DNA of 63,039 nucleotides from Legionellaceae bacterium (GCA_029210085.1 JARGPP010000023.1:1-63039), one strand, 5' to 3'. Positions 37,632-46,715 are shown, counted from the first letter of the stretch. Numbers and translations are program-made. Notes: generated by a model from the letters alone, not told the origin.

Positions 37632-38744
37632 CTACTTTCCGCACTTTATGCGCGCACCACGCATCTTAAAATACGCAGACTTCAGCAAAGGCACACGACT
37701 AAAACGTAATTGCGCATAATGTTGTTGCTGCAATTTCAATTCTCTTTCAAAACGCTTTTTAATAGGCCGTTTGAAACGCCAAATTTTTTGCTTCATCTTT
37801 TCGGGCGATAAAGGTTTACGTGCTAATGATCGCGCTTCTTCTTCACGTCCTGCCATTAAAGATGCAAAATAACGGAGTTGTTGAATCACATCTTCTCGAA
37901 AAGGTTGCTGCTTTGAAGGACAAAGCACATGTACATGCATATGTGGCACCGTCATACCTGATTGTGCATGCTTTTGCATATAAATAAACATCTCATCTTC
38001 ATCGTTCTCCCAAAGATTCAATGTAGCGCGCAATAATGTTTCTAGTTCAAATAAATACGCCGGAGAAATATGGACCAAATCAATATCATGCTGATACGGC
38101 ACAATCATGACATGAAAAGGTGAGTCGCCAAGTGGGCGATAGTTTAAACAAACAAAAAAGTGCTGAAACCCTGAAATCACTTGCTCTTCTAAAAAGCTAG
38201 GCCTATCAAACGGACAAGGTTTTTGATTCATCGCAGGAGACACCCACGATTCATCTGTTTTTCTTAAAACATAATGATAAAAATCATCCTCGGCAACTTC
38301 ATCTGCATGTAAAAATTGATAGGTTTCTAATAGCCCGTGCCATTGCACCGGGTAGCCAAACAGAGCTTTATCATCTAATCCAATATGACGAGGCTCATAA
38401 ATAGATAACTCATGTATGAAATCATCATAATCTATTTGTTCTGCTGCTTCTAATGGCACCTCATAAAATAAACGATGCAAACGCCCTACTTTTTTTCGAA
38501 GATCCATCGATAATAATTCGTTTTTAATATCGGGATACTCGCTGTTAATTTCCAAATCAAATCGGCCATATGCATTTAAAACAAAATGAATCGCATAACT
38601 ACTCAGACTTTTCTTCACAAGTAACGTCATAAGCTCAGGAAGCGCATGAAGGGGGGAATCAAAAACCCGTTCTGCTACCACGCGAAACTGTAATGCACGA
38701 ATAAAACCATCATCTTCTTCTTTACCAATCAACTCAACATACAT
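37632..38744 (-). CDS. HIT-superfamily protein with long N- and C-terminal extensions
   Basis: A 370-residue protein. The HIT core lies at about 178-280 and ends in the histidine triad PHMHVHVL (H268, H270, H272), preceded by PFHVMIVPYQHDIDLVHISP. HIT proteins hydrolyse or transfer nucleotides. Unlike usual HIT hydrolases of about 110-150 residues, this one has 175 unassigned N-terminal residues and a very basic C-terminal tail (about 305-370, many Arg/Lys). The latter might bind nucleic acid. It stands alone; the substrate is unknown. Confidence 0.65.
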   Translation of the reverse strand: MYVELIGKEEDDGFIRALQFRVVAERVFDSPLHALPELMTLLVKKSLSSYAIHFVLNAYGRFDLEINSEYPDIKNELLSMDLRKKVGRLHRLFYEVPLEAAEQIDYDDFIHELSIYEPRHIGLDDKALFGYPVQWHGLLETYQFLHADEVAEDDFYHYVLRKTDESWVSPAMNQKPCPFDRPSFLEEQVISGFQHFFVCLNYRPLGDSPFHVMIVPYQHDIDLVHISPAYLFELETLLRATLNLWENDEDEMFIYMQKHAQSGMTVPHMHVHVLCPSKQQPFREDVIQQLRYFASLMAGREEEARSLARKPLSPEKMKQKIWRFKRPIKKRFERELKLQQQHYAQLRFSRVPLLKSAYFKMRGARIKCGK

Positions 38745-38839
38745 ACAATCACCTCACTTAAATTGTAGTATATTTAGTCAACTTAACCAGCTCCCCCAAT
38801 TTGAACGGCCTATATCAGGAGGTCCTAAAATAAAATCAA

Positions 38840-40063
38840 TTAAACATAAAATTTTCGCATAGCACGAACATAACCACTAAAACTCGTAATATCTTGAACA
38901 ATAAGATTATTAGGGGCATACGGGTTCATTAAATATGCGCGATCACTACGTCCTGATCCCGTTGCATAAGCCCCTGTAGAAGACCAATAATAATCGTCAA
39001 GTAATGGTGTTCCGCCCGTTATACGACTCAATGTATCATTAATTGTTGTGATATTACCCGTAATATATTGCCATTCGTAAATCGAAGGCAAAAACCAGCC
39101 CCCGTAACAAGTCGTCTCCGCTGTTACAGGTGTTGTACAAGTCAAGCTCTGCCCATCATTTTGTGCAAACCAAGTACTTGCCGCAAAAGCAGCTGAGTTA
39201 TCAGCGTTGGCATTACTCGTTATATTCGCCAGTAAGGCAGACGTATTCATTAACCCGCCCCCAAGCCCGGATGCATTGGCATATTCAGCAGCATTTGCTG
39301 AGTACTGCAGTTTTGCTCCAGATGCTTGCTCTGTGATTGCTAAAACCAATCCTTCCGTTCCATTTGGATTGACATAAATAACAACACCTCCGGCAACAAC
39401 ATCTCCTATAGCAACACCACCTGCTGCACTAATCACTGCGTCTTTAATATCGATACCGGCTCCTGCAGTATAGCCCGTAATAGTACCCGCATCATTATCC
39501 ACCAGAATACCTGATACACCTGTATAATTCCCTTTAATCGTGGCCGCATTATTATCCACAAGAATACTGTTTGAATTTTGGAAAACAGAACTAATCACGT
39601 TATTACTTGCATTCACATTGATAGCACCCGTTCCTGTATAAGGCGTATTTTCTCCAATTGCACTAATCACTGAGCCTGAAATCTTGATGCCCGTCCCTGC
39701 AGTATAACCCGTGATAGTACCCGCATCATTATCCACCAGAATACCTGATACACCTGTATAATTTCCTTTAATCGTGGCCGCATTATTATCCACAAGAATA
39801 CTGTTTGAATTTTGGAAAACAGAACTAATCACGTTATTACTTGCATTCACATTGATAGCACCCGTTCCTGTATAAGGTATAATTTGTCCTGTTGCACTAA
39901 TCACCGAGCCTGAAATACTGATGCCTGTCCCTGCTATATAAGCATTTTTTTTAATGGCTGCATCCACATAATTAATGGTCGCTGGATTTCTGTTTTCTGC
40001 ATAAATCAACGGTGAAAAGCACAATAATACTGCAATCGCTAATGTTTTTTTTATTTTTAACAT
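38840..40063 (-). CDS. Secreted repeat protein with DUF1566 (Lcl-type) C-terminal domain
   Basis: A 407-residue protein with a signal peptide (about 1-22). Residues about 64-220 hold two 78-residue tandem repeats (PYTGTGAINVNASNNVISSV...). The C-terminal domain (about 225-407) is DUF1566-like: GGVVIYVNPNGTEGLVLAI, CYGGWFLPSIYEWQYI, YYWSSTGAYATG and the terminal RAMRKF. Similar domains end the Legionella collagen-like adhesin Lcl, where they help binding to host glycans. An adhesin or surface role is inferred. Confidence 0.75.
   Translation of the reverse strand: MLKIKKTLAIAVLLCFSPLIYAENRNPATINYVDAAIKKNAYIAGTGISISGSVISATGQIIPYTGTGAINVNASNNVISSVFQNSNSILVDNNAATIKGNYTGVSGILVDNDAGTITGYTAGTGIKISGSVISAIGENTPYTGTGAINVNASNNVISSVFQNSNSILVDNNAATIKGNYTGVSGILVDNDAGTITGYTAGAGIDIKDAVISAAGGVAIGDVVAGGVVIYVNPNGTEGLVLAITEQASGAKLQYSANAAEYANASGLGGGLMNTSALLANITSNANADNSAAFAASTWFAQNDGQSLTCTTPVTAETTCYGGWFLPSIYEWQYITGNITTINDTLSRITGGTPLLDDYYWSSTGAYATGSGRSDRAYLMNPYAPNNLIVQDITSFSGYVRAMRKFYV
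39468..39877. repeat. Two near-identical tandem repeats, 234-base period
   Basis: The block at about 39468-39643 recurs at about 39702-39877 with very few changes (for example ATAATTCCCTTT versus ATAATTTCCTTT). It encodes the 78-residue repeats of the DUF1566 protein. A third, shorter, partly matching unit precedes them at the N-terminal side (AGTGISISGSVIS). The near identity suggests recent duplication and possible repeat-number variation. Confidence 0.85.
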
Positions 40064-40268
40064 GATAGATAACCGTCCCTAATAAAATATCCCAATCCAG
40101 CCTACAGAAAAGCGATTATTTTGTCAGCCTTTAACCATACAATTAAAACGATATATCGCCATCAAACATATGCTCCAATTTGCTGATGAGTTTACATATC
40201 CATCCAAAAAGGGTTAAATAAAATTTAATCGATATTAAAAATCGCATTCATAAGCGCACGAGACCTAT

Positions 40269-40643
40269 ATGGATATATGGCTCATTTTTATAGGCTCAGG
40301 GCTCGGAGGTATCTCCCGCTTTGGCATCTCGAACAGCCTGTCTAAATTGTTAGGCCAAAGTTTTCCATACGGCACACTGTTTGTTAACACGCTCGGTTCT
40401 TTTTTAATTGGTTTATTTTTTGTTCTTATTTTAGACCGCCTCATAGGCATAGCGAATCACTTAAGACCTCTTTTTCTCACGGGTTTTTTAGGCGGATTTA
40501 CCACCTTCTCCACCTTTTCTGTTGAAACCCTTAATCTATTTGAAAATAATGGATGGAAACTTGCTGTACTAAATATACTGCTTAACCTAGTACTTTGTTT
40601 ATCGATGGTCTGGTTAGGAATATGGGGAGGAAGACAGCTATGA
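40269..40643 (+). CDS. crcB: Fluoride exporter CrcB/Fluc
   Basis: A 124-residue protein with four membrane helices. The family signatures are FPYGTLFVNTLGSFLIGL (about 33-50) and FLGGFTTFSTFSVET (about 74-88), which carries the pore phenylalanines. It is a dual-topology fluoride channel. I looked for a fluoride riboswitch in the 125 bases upstream and saw none. Its stop overlaps the start of the DUF190 gene (ATGA). Confidence 0.93.
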   Translation: MDIWLIFIGSGLGGISRFGISNSLSKLLGQSFPYGTLFVNTLGSFLIGLFFVLILDRLIGIANHLRPLFLTGFLGGFTTFSTFSVETLNLFENNGWKLAVLNILLNLVLCLSMVWLGIWGGRQL

Positions 40644-40957
40644 GTTTAGAAACAACTGATATTGTCATTGCACGCATTTATCTAACCGAAGCATCACATG
40701 CCTTAGATGACATCATGGATTACTTAAAAGACGATGCTAAAATTCGTGGCTTTAGTGTGTTTCGCGCGGTTCGAGGGTTTGGTGAAACAGGCGAACAAGC
40801 ATCGCGTCTTATTGATGTCTCTTTAAATTTACCCTTAATCATTGAGTTTTTTGATGACGAAGAAACGGTCCATCGCATTGTAGAACATTTAACACAATTT
40901 ATTAAACCCAGACATATTGTATTTTGGTCCGCAAAAACAAACAGTCATGGGATTTAG
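40640..40957 (+). CDS. DUF190 protein
   Basis: A 105-residue cytoplasmic protein with the DUF190 pattern RIYLTEASHALDDIMDYLKDD, SVFRAVRGFGETGE and PLIIEFFDDEETVHRIV. The family has a PII-like fold and often follows crcB. The start is the ATG at 40640, overlapping the crcB stop by four bases. The role is likely sensing or regulating fluoride export; no experiment is known to me that proves it. Confidence 0.85.
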   Translation: MSLETTDIVIARIYLTEASHALDDIMDYLKDDAKIRGFSVFRAVRGFGETGEQASRLIDVSLNLPLIIEFFDDEETVHRIVEHLTQFIKPRHIVFWSAKTNSHGI

Positions 40958-40967
40958 TCCCTCAAAA

Positions 40968-41699
40968 CTACACCAAAAAATCAAAATACCGTCTTGGATA
41001 AGGCTCATGTCTTAAGGTAAAGTGCCACCACTCTTTTCGATAAGGTTTAAACCCATATCGATTCATCACACGCCGCAACATGATACGATTTTTATGAGCC
41101 TCCTTCGAAATATGAGTACTCTTTAGATACGATCGTATATCAAAGCAATCAAATCCTGTGCCCATATCAATGCTGTTATCTTCAAAACGTACATCAACGG
41201 GAGCATAGCATGCTTGTAATGCTTGCCCACGATGATAGCTTGCCTGCGCTTGTGCCGGCAAATGAACAAGCGTTAAATCAACGGTACTTCCACGACTATG
41301 TCCTGAATGCTTTGCAACATAACCCCGCTTAAAAAAATCTTTTTTAGCCGTATGAGGATAAAACTCTGCTTTCATCGTTTGTTGATCAGGCTTTTTACTC
41401 CAAGTCATAAAATCTTTTACCGCACGCGTGGGCCGATAACAGTCATATACTTTTAGTCCGTAACCCAGTCTCTTAAAATGCTGTTGTGCTTTAGCCAATT
41501 GCCGTGCTGCTACTTTGGTTAAAATACACCGCTCCTGTGTATAACCATCAACGGGACGCCCGATAAAATTATGGTACGTGGCATACCGTATATCTTGTAA
41601 AATATCGGGTGCGTACTCATCTAAATAAACAAACCCAGAAGGTAAGCTATGACACGTAAAAGAACATACCAAACACCAACACAGTAGCGCTATTCTCAT
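40968..41699 (-). CDS. D-alanyl-D-alanine dipeptidase (VanX/DdpX family)
   Basis: A 243-residue protein with a signal peptide (about 1-19). The zinc-binding motif is SGHSRGSTVDLTLV (about 132-145), and the C-terminal catalytic Glu and His are in KEWWHFTLRHE (about 223-233). It cleaves D-Ala-D-Ala released from the wall. It overlaps the upstream transporter gene by four bases, so import of wall fragments and cleavage may be linked. There is no vanA/vanH here, so a recycling role is far more likely than glycopeptide resistance. Confidence 0.88.
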   Translation of the reverse strand: MRIALLCWCLVCSFTCHSLPSGFVYLDEYAPDILQDIRYATYHNFIGRPVDGYTQERCILTKVAARQLAKAQQHFKRLGYGLKVYDCYRPTRAVKDFMTWSKKPDQQTMKAEFYPHTAKKDFFKRGYVAKHSGHSRGSTVDLTLVHLPAQAQASYHRGQALQACYAPVDVRFEDNSIDMGTGFDCFDIRSYLKSTHISKEAHKNRIMLRRVMNRYGFKPYRKEWWHFTLRHEPYPRRYFDFLV

Positions 41700-42979
41700 G
41701 ATGCATGCTCGGCAAGTATAAGCGCTAGTTGAGCACGCTTTCGCCGGCCATGCTCACACACAGCCAATGAACCCAATCCAATAACAGAACCCAGCATGTA
41801 ATAATATGCGGGTGCTGTAAAATCCCCTGTCTGATTAACCAGCCACATCAAGACCAAAGGCGCTGTACTTCCAAAAATTGAAATACCAATATGAAACGAC
41901 ACACCAAACCCACTATACCTACAATTTTCAGGAAATAATGCCAACATATACGCATTCACCGGCGCAAAAGCAGTCGCAATAAGTACTGACATCAACAACA
42001 TGCCTAAAGTGACCCCAATAATAGCGCCTGAACTCAACAAGTAAAAAACAGGAAAACTTAAACAAAACATCCCGGTAATACCCACAACCAATTGTTTTAA
42101 GTGCCCCACTCTATCCGCTATCAATGCCATCAATGGCTCAAGCAGTGCAACCACAGCAAGAGATATTGTGGTTAATAAAGTTGCAGCACTCAATGAAAAT
42201 TTAAAATAACTATATAGATAAGTAGCAACAAAGACATATGTTCCAAAAGTCATAATACCAATTAAACACCCCAACCCAATCACGCCCATTACAGCGTAAG
42301 GCACGCATTGAATTGCCATAAAAAATGGATATCTCAATTTATCTTCAGGATGAATGGTTGAATAAACAGGCGATTCTGAAACATTTCGACGTAAATAAAA
42401 AATAATAAAACCTGCAACTGCTGCCAATCCAAAAGCAATTCTCCATGCCCAGTCGGGCATAAAAGAAGCGGTTAAAAAAGATGTCATCAATCCGGCAAGA
42501 ATCACGCCTACACTATACGCTGAGCTGGTTAAACACCCATAAAACGCTTGTCTTCCTGGCTTTGCATGCTCAACTAAAAAAACGGCTGATCCTGTAAATT
42601 CAGAACTGGCTGCAAAGCCTTGCGCAACTCTGAGTAATGTAATCAAAATAGGAGCCGCAATACCTATTGTTTTAAAACCGGGTAGGAGCGCTATCATGGA
42701 AGTTGGGACCGTCATAGCGATAATACTGAGCATAAGTGCTCGCCTGCGCCCATATCTATCTCCTATATAACCAAAAAACATTGAGCCAATGGGCGCTAAC
42801 ACATATCCGACCGCAAACACCGCAAACACATGCAAAAGAGATGCAACTGCATTTTCTTTTGGAAAATAAATTGCTGCAATAATAGGTGCGAAATATCCAA
42901 AAATAGCAAAGTCATACCATTGAACAACTGTACCTGAAATCCCCACAAACATTGCTTTTTTTGAAGATGAAAAGTTCAT
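41696..42979 (-). CDS. MFS transporter, metabolite:H+ symporter (ProP/MHS-like)
   Basis: A 427-residue protein with 12 membrane segments. The loop motif is MFFGYIGDRYGRRRALMLSI (about 66-85) and RVAQGFAASSEFTGSAVFLV (about 117-136) is typical of the MHS group, with the second-half motif LIADRVGHLKQLVVG. Such carriers take up osmolytes, dicarboxylates or shikimate-like acids. Here the substrate may relate to the coupled D-Ala-D-Ala dipeptidase, but that is inference from gene overlap only. Confidence 0.85.
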   Translation of the reverse strand: MNFSSSKKAMFVGISGTVVQWYDFAIFGYFAPIIAAIYFPKENAVASLLHVFAVFAVGYVLAPIGSMFFGYIGDRYGRRRALMLSIIAMTVPTSMIALLPGFKTIGIAAPILITLLRVAQGFAASSEFTGSAVFLVEHAKPGRQAFYGCLTSSAYSVGVILAGLMTSFLTASFMPDWAWRIAFGLAAVAGFIIFYLRRNVSESPVYSTIHPEDKLRYPFFMAIQCVPYAVMGVIGLGCLIGIMTFGTYVFVATYLYSYFKFSLSAATLLTTISLAVVALLEPLMALIADRVGHLKQLVVGITGMFCLSFPVFYLLSSGAIIGVTLGMLLMSVLIATAFAPVNAYMLALFPENCRYSGFGVSFHIGISIFGSTAPLVLMWLVNQTGDFTAPAYYYMLGSVIGLGSLAVCEHGRRKRAQLALILAEHAS

Positions 42980-43126
42980 ACGTCTTTACAACCTATTTTT
43001 AACCCGTTTGCTCTTAAAGAAGCCTACATTAACACACATCAAGCCGCTTATAAAATAAGCTACAATTGCTTTAAGCCATCAAAATCAATTACATTAGTCA
43101 TCATATTTGGACATAAAGCATGACAC

Positions 43127-44236
43127 ATGAATAAATTTGAATTAGACACGCCTTGCCTTGTCATTGATAAAACTGCATTAACACATAATTTAGCATACAT
43201 GCAAAATCAGACTAACCAAGCAAAAAAAGAACTAAGACCCCACATCAAAACACATAAATGCTCAACACTTGCAAAATTACAAGTTGAACAAGGTGCTGTG
43301 GGTGTGTGTGCAGCTAAAACCTCTGAGGCTTTCATTCTTGCAAAGCGTGGCCTAAAAAATACGCTCATTACTTCTCCTGTTGTTACATCAGAAAAACTTA
43401 AAAGGCTTGTACTCTGTCGACAACAAGATGAACAACTGACGGTTGTTTGTGATTCTATCAAGAATGCATCTCAGTTAAATCAAACCATGCAAGCACATCA
43501 ACTCATACTCAATGTATTAGTAGATATTGATGCAGGTGTTCAAAGAACCGGGATCAGCTACAACGATGCTTTATCCTTAGGCTTACATATACACAAGCAT
43601 TGTAACTACCTCAATTTACTCGGTATTCAATGCTATGCTGGCAATTTACAACATATTCATCATTTTCAAGAAAGAAAAAAAGCCTCGACTTCTGTTATGG
43701 AAAAAGCATCTTTTATCAAACATGAATTCATTAAGAATCATTTGCCTTGCAAGGTTCTAACCGGCTCCGGAACAGGCACTTACGATATTGATTTAGCCCT
43801 TTCTGAAACCACCGAAATACAACCTGGATCATATACTGTCATGGACATGGAGTATCGCAACATTGCTTCACGAAATAACACAGAAACATTTGAGACCTTC
43901 AAACCAGCAATGACCATGCTGGTTACCGTGATTAGCGCAAACCATTCCACACATATCACAGTCGATGCGGGCACAAAAAGTATTTATTTTGATGCAAACA
44001 CTAAACCACTCATCATATCTCACCCAGGACTTCATTATGACTGGAATGAATTTGGTGATGAACATGGAAAAGTTACAGCAGATACAGGCGTGAATTTGCC
44101 CAAAGTAGGCGACGTATTAGAATTAATTATACCCCACTGTGATCCTACAATTAATCTTCACTCGCAGTTTGTAATTACAGAAGACGGCCTTGTCCGAGCA
44201 TACTGGGACATTGATATGCGAGGATGTATAACCTAG
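43127..44236 (+). CDS. DSD1-like PLP enzyme (D-threonine aldolase / D-serine dehydratase-like)
   Basis: A 369-residue fold-type III PLP enzyme. The cofactor lysine is in RPHIKTHKCSTLAKL (about 38-52). The C-terminal metal site HCDPTINLHSQF (about 341-352) is typical of D-threonine aldolase and eukaryote-like D-serine dehydratase. It acts on beta-hydroxy D-amino acids; which one is not readable. It diverges from the transporter/VanX unit, whose product would be D-Ala, so a D-amino-acid theme is possible. Confidence 0.82.
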   Translation: MNKFELDTPCLVIDKTALTHNLAYMQNQTNQAKKELRPHIKTHKCSTLAKLQVEQGAVGVCAAKTSEAFILAKRGLKNTLITSPVVTSEKLKRLVLCRQQDEQLTVVCDSIKNASQLNQTMQAHQLILNVLVDIDAGVQRTGISYNDALSLGLHIHKHCNYLNLLGIQCYAGNLQHIHHFQERKKASTSVMEKASFIKHEFIKNHLPCKVLTGSGTGTYDIDLALSETTEIQPGSYTVMDMEYRNIASRNNTETFETFKPAMTMLVTVISANHSTHITVDAGTKSIYFDANTKPLIISHPGLHYDWNEFGDEHGKVTADTGVNLPKVGDVLELIIPHCDPTINLHSQFVITEDGLVRAYWDIDMRGCIT

Positions 44237-44269
44237 GACACGAAGTCAATTACCTCATGAGTTCACCCA

Positions 44270-45340
44270 TTATAACTCTTCAGAGACATCAAACGTTTTG
44301 ATTGTCAGTGTTTTAATTTTTCCAAGCCGACTAATGCTCAACTTTATTTTTTCTCCAATCGAAATATTAGATAAAGCATTATATAAATCACTATAACTGG
44401 TTATTTTTTTGTGGTTGATCGCAACGATTGCATCGCCAAGCACCAGTCTCCCGAATGAGTCAACTCGGACGCCTACTAGTCCCGCCTCATCTGCCGGTGT
44501 ATTTTTTAAAACTTTTGAAACAAAAACACCGGGCTTATCAGTAAAATGATCGGCAATATTGCGCTCAAGAGGAACGACACCGATACCTGCCATTTTAACA
44601 CGCCCATACTGAATCAACTGGGGTACAACACGAGCAATCGTCTCAGCAGGAACAGCAAAACCAACACCTGAAGCAGCTCCTGTTCTTGAATAAATCATTG
44701 TGTTCAAGCCAATCAAACACCCCTGACTATCTAATAGGGGCCCACCTGAATTTCCAGGATTAATGGACGCATCTGTCTGTATCATATCCTTAATATTAAC
44801 CCCGCCAACTCCGGGAACTTCTCGACCCAAAGCAGAAATGACTCCTGTTGTTAAACTGTGATCAAGCCCAAATGGATTACCAATTGCAATCGTTTTCTGA
44901 CCAACAACCAGTGACTGGGTGGCACAAATATTAAACGGATCTATCTGCTTCAATAAAGGAAAATCTGCTGTCGAATCTAACTTTAACACAGCGATATCTT
45001 TTCTAGGCTCAACTCCAATTAACCGTGCTGAAACCGTTTTGTCACCAAAACTCACCATGACATGATCAGCATCATGTACAACATGATAATTGGTAATGAT
45101 GTGGCCTTTTTTGTCCCAGATAATGCCAGAACCTGTTCCTGAAGATACTTCCATCTGCTCAGAAAAAGGCGTTTGAAAACGATTAATTTTATGCACATAA
45201 ACAACTTTGGGAGATGCATACTTAAAAATAGAAATCGTGTTTTTTTCATCCGATGATAAATAATCCTTCGCTAATGCAAAGCTTTTACACGATAGACATA
45301 AAAACACAGAGCTCATCAATATAATGAATTTTCTCATCAA
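44270..45340 (-). CDS. HtrA/DegS-like periplasmic serine protease
   Basis: A 356-residue protein with a signal peptide (about 1-24), a trypsin-like domain and one PDZ domain (about 265-350). The triad is H in IITNYHVVHD (about 80), D in RKDIAVLKLD (about 110) and S in NPGNSGGPLLDS (about 195). It has a single PDZ, as in DegS or short HtrA, but lacks the DegS-type N-terminal anchor because the leader looks cleavable. It has a role in envelope protein quality control and stands alone. Confidence 0.9.
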   Translation of the reverse strand: MMRKFIILMSSVFLCLSCKSFALAKDYLSSDEKNTISIFKYASPKVVYVHKINRFQTPFSEQMEVSSGTGSGIIWDKKGHIITNYHVVHDADHVMVSFGDKTVSARLIGVEPRKDIAVLKLDSTADFPLLKQIDPFNICATQSLVVGQKTIAIGNPFGLDHSLTTGVISALGREVPGVGGVNIKDMIQTDASINPGNSGGPLLDSQGCLIGLNTMIYSRTGAASGVGFAVPAETIARVVPQLIQYGRVKMAGIGVVPLERNIADHFTDKPGVFVSKVLKNTPADEAGLVGVRVDSFGRLVLGDAIVAINHKKITSYSDLYNALSNISIGEKIKLSISRLGKIKTLTIKTFDVSEEL

Positions 45341-45583
45341 ATTATCACTCCCTAAAAACTATTTTTACCAATAATGCCTTTGAATTATATGAAAAACAAT
45401 ATGCTAAAAGCGACAAATAAACCTGATATCAATCAAAGTGAAAATTTTAAACCAAGCGCTGTCATCTCTTGTTTAATTCGTCGTTACGAACCCAGACAAA
45501 GCCCGTGGTATCCAATCAAATCTTGTGGTTTTTGAGGACGCTTCATTGTTATGATTCACCTCACGGCTTAAAAAAATTCAATA

Positions 45584-45994
45584 TCAATGAGCGCCTATTG
45601 CTAACAACCACTCTTTGGATGGCAAAATAAGTTTACGCGCTTTTAAGTCGAAAAATCCGAATTTCATTTCAGCTCGACTACATAAGACACCTTGCTCATC
45701 TAAAATATCTTGCTGCATCACGGCAATTTTTTTCTCATAAGACAATACTTGTGACTCAATGACAATCATTTTTCGCAGTGTTAATTCTCTCAAAAACTGA
45801 ATATGGCATTCTAAAACCACAGGTCCCATTTGTCGTGCACGAATTTCTTCTAAACCAAAACCATGTGCGGTTAATAGCGCCCAACGCGCCTCTTCTAATA
45901 AAGCAAGATAAGTCGCATTATTCACATGACCAAATGTATCCAAGTGATGCTCTTTTATCAGTAATTCATACCTAAATACTTCAAATTGATTCAT
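45584..45994 (-). CDS. Acyl-CoA thioesterase (4HBT hotdog family)
   Basis: A 136-residue hotdog protein. The active-site segment is HHLDTFGHVNNATYLALLEEARW (about 16-38), holding the Asp/Asn-type catalytic residues of YbgC/FadM-like thioesterases. It cleaves acyl-CoA; chain length is not readable. It has no operon partner. Confidence 0.85.
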   Translation of the reverse strand: MNQFEVFRYELLIKEHHLDTFGHVNNATYLALLEEARWALLTAHGFGLEEIRARQMGPVVLECHIQFLRELTLRKMIVIESQVLSYEKKIAVMQQDILDEQGVLCSRAEMKFGFFDLKARKLILPSKEWLLAIGAH

Positions 45995-46189
45995 ACCTTC
46001 TCCCGCTTAAACCATGACAATATACACCATCCAAGATACAACTTCACAATAACCATTGTGCAATCTTTATGGAAGTACAAATAAAGCCAATTCAATTTCA
46101 AATCATTGGGGACACTGGAAAACACCCAAAACATGTTCTATTATTGAACATGTAAGTAAGAATTACTCTTTTGTATTGAGGAGAACATC

Positions 46190-46576
46190 ATGAATAGAAG
46201 TTGTAATATGTCTAAGTTAATGATTGGTATCGCATCATTAACGCTCAGTAGCGGTATTTGGGCTACTTCTCTTACCGATCTCACCATGGATGATTGGATG
46301 ATGAATAAGATGAATGAAGCCGAATACATGGTCACTGATAGCTCCACTGATCAAGTGAAATATTTAGATGCAGTGAATAAAGGCCATATGGTTTCTGATG
46401 ATGGCGCAATGAAGCATAAATTTGACTGTATGAAAGGGGATAAAATTACAAACGTACAAACTCATAAATCTGGAATTATTAAAGGTGTGAAACATCAAGG
46501 CACCATGGATGTGGTTACTCCTAATGGAAAAACCGTCCGTTATCAATATGTAACATTTAAAGTAAAACCATTATAA
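46190..46576 (+). CDS. Hypothetical secreted protein
   Basis: A 128-residue protein with a good signal peptide (about 1-25, ending GIWATS) and GAGGAG upstream of the ATG. The mature part starts with a methionine-rich stretch (TMDDWMMNKMNEAEYMV) and ends in a small beta-rich domain, with a single conserved-looking Cys. I do not recognise the family. A clear hairpin follows the stop. Methionine clusters sometimes bind copper, but nothing else supports that here. Confidence 0.7.
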   Translation: MNRSCNMSKLMIGIASLTLSSGIWATSLTDLTMDDWMMNKMNEAEYMVTDSSTDQVKYLDAVNKGHMVSDDGAMKHKFDCMKGDKITNVQTHKSGIIKGVKHQGTMDVVTPNGKTVRYQYVTFKVKPL

Positions 46577-46593
46577 AACCATATCAACAACAC

Positions 46594-46618
46594 TGGACCC
46601 CGTTTTAAGCGGGGTCCA
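46594..46618 (+). terminator. Terminator-like hairpin after the secreted protein
   Basis: A nine-base perfect stem TGGACCCCG/CGGGGTCCA with a seven-base loop, 18 bases after the stop. The T run (ACTTTTTTATCC) starts about ten bases later, so termination efficiency is uncertain. Confidence 0.55.
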
Positions 46619-46715
46619 ATCAATATGACTTTTTTATCCTTCAAATAATAATACTCAAAACAACTCACCAGACATTAGGGGATGTTGACAATTCCCCCCA
46701 GCGCCTAGTGTATTG

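Noticed and set aside
40140-40268. Possible fluoride riboswitch upstream of crcB
   Set aside because: I could not find the conserved pseudoknot core by eye. A covariance search would settle it.
40968-41699. Glycopeptide resistance gene (vanX)
   Set aside because: No vanA, vanH or VanR/S partners; a signal peptide and linked transporter fit wall-peptide recycling better.
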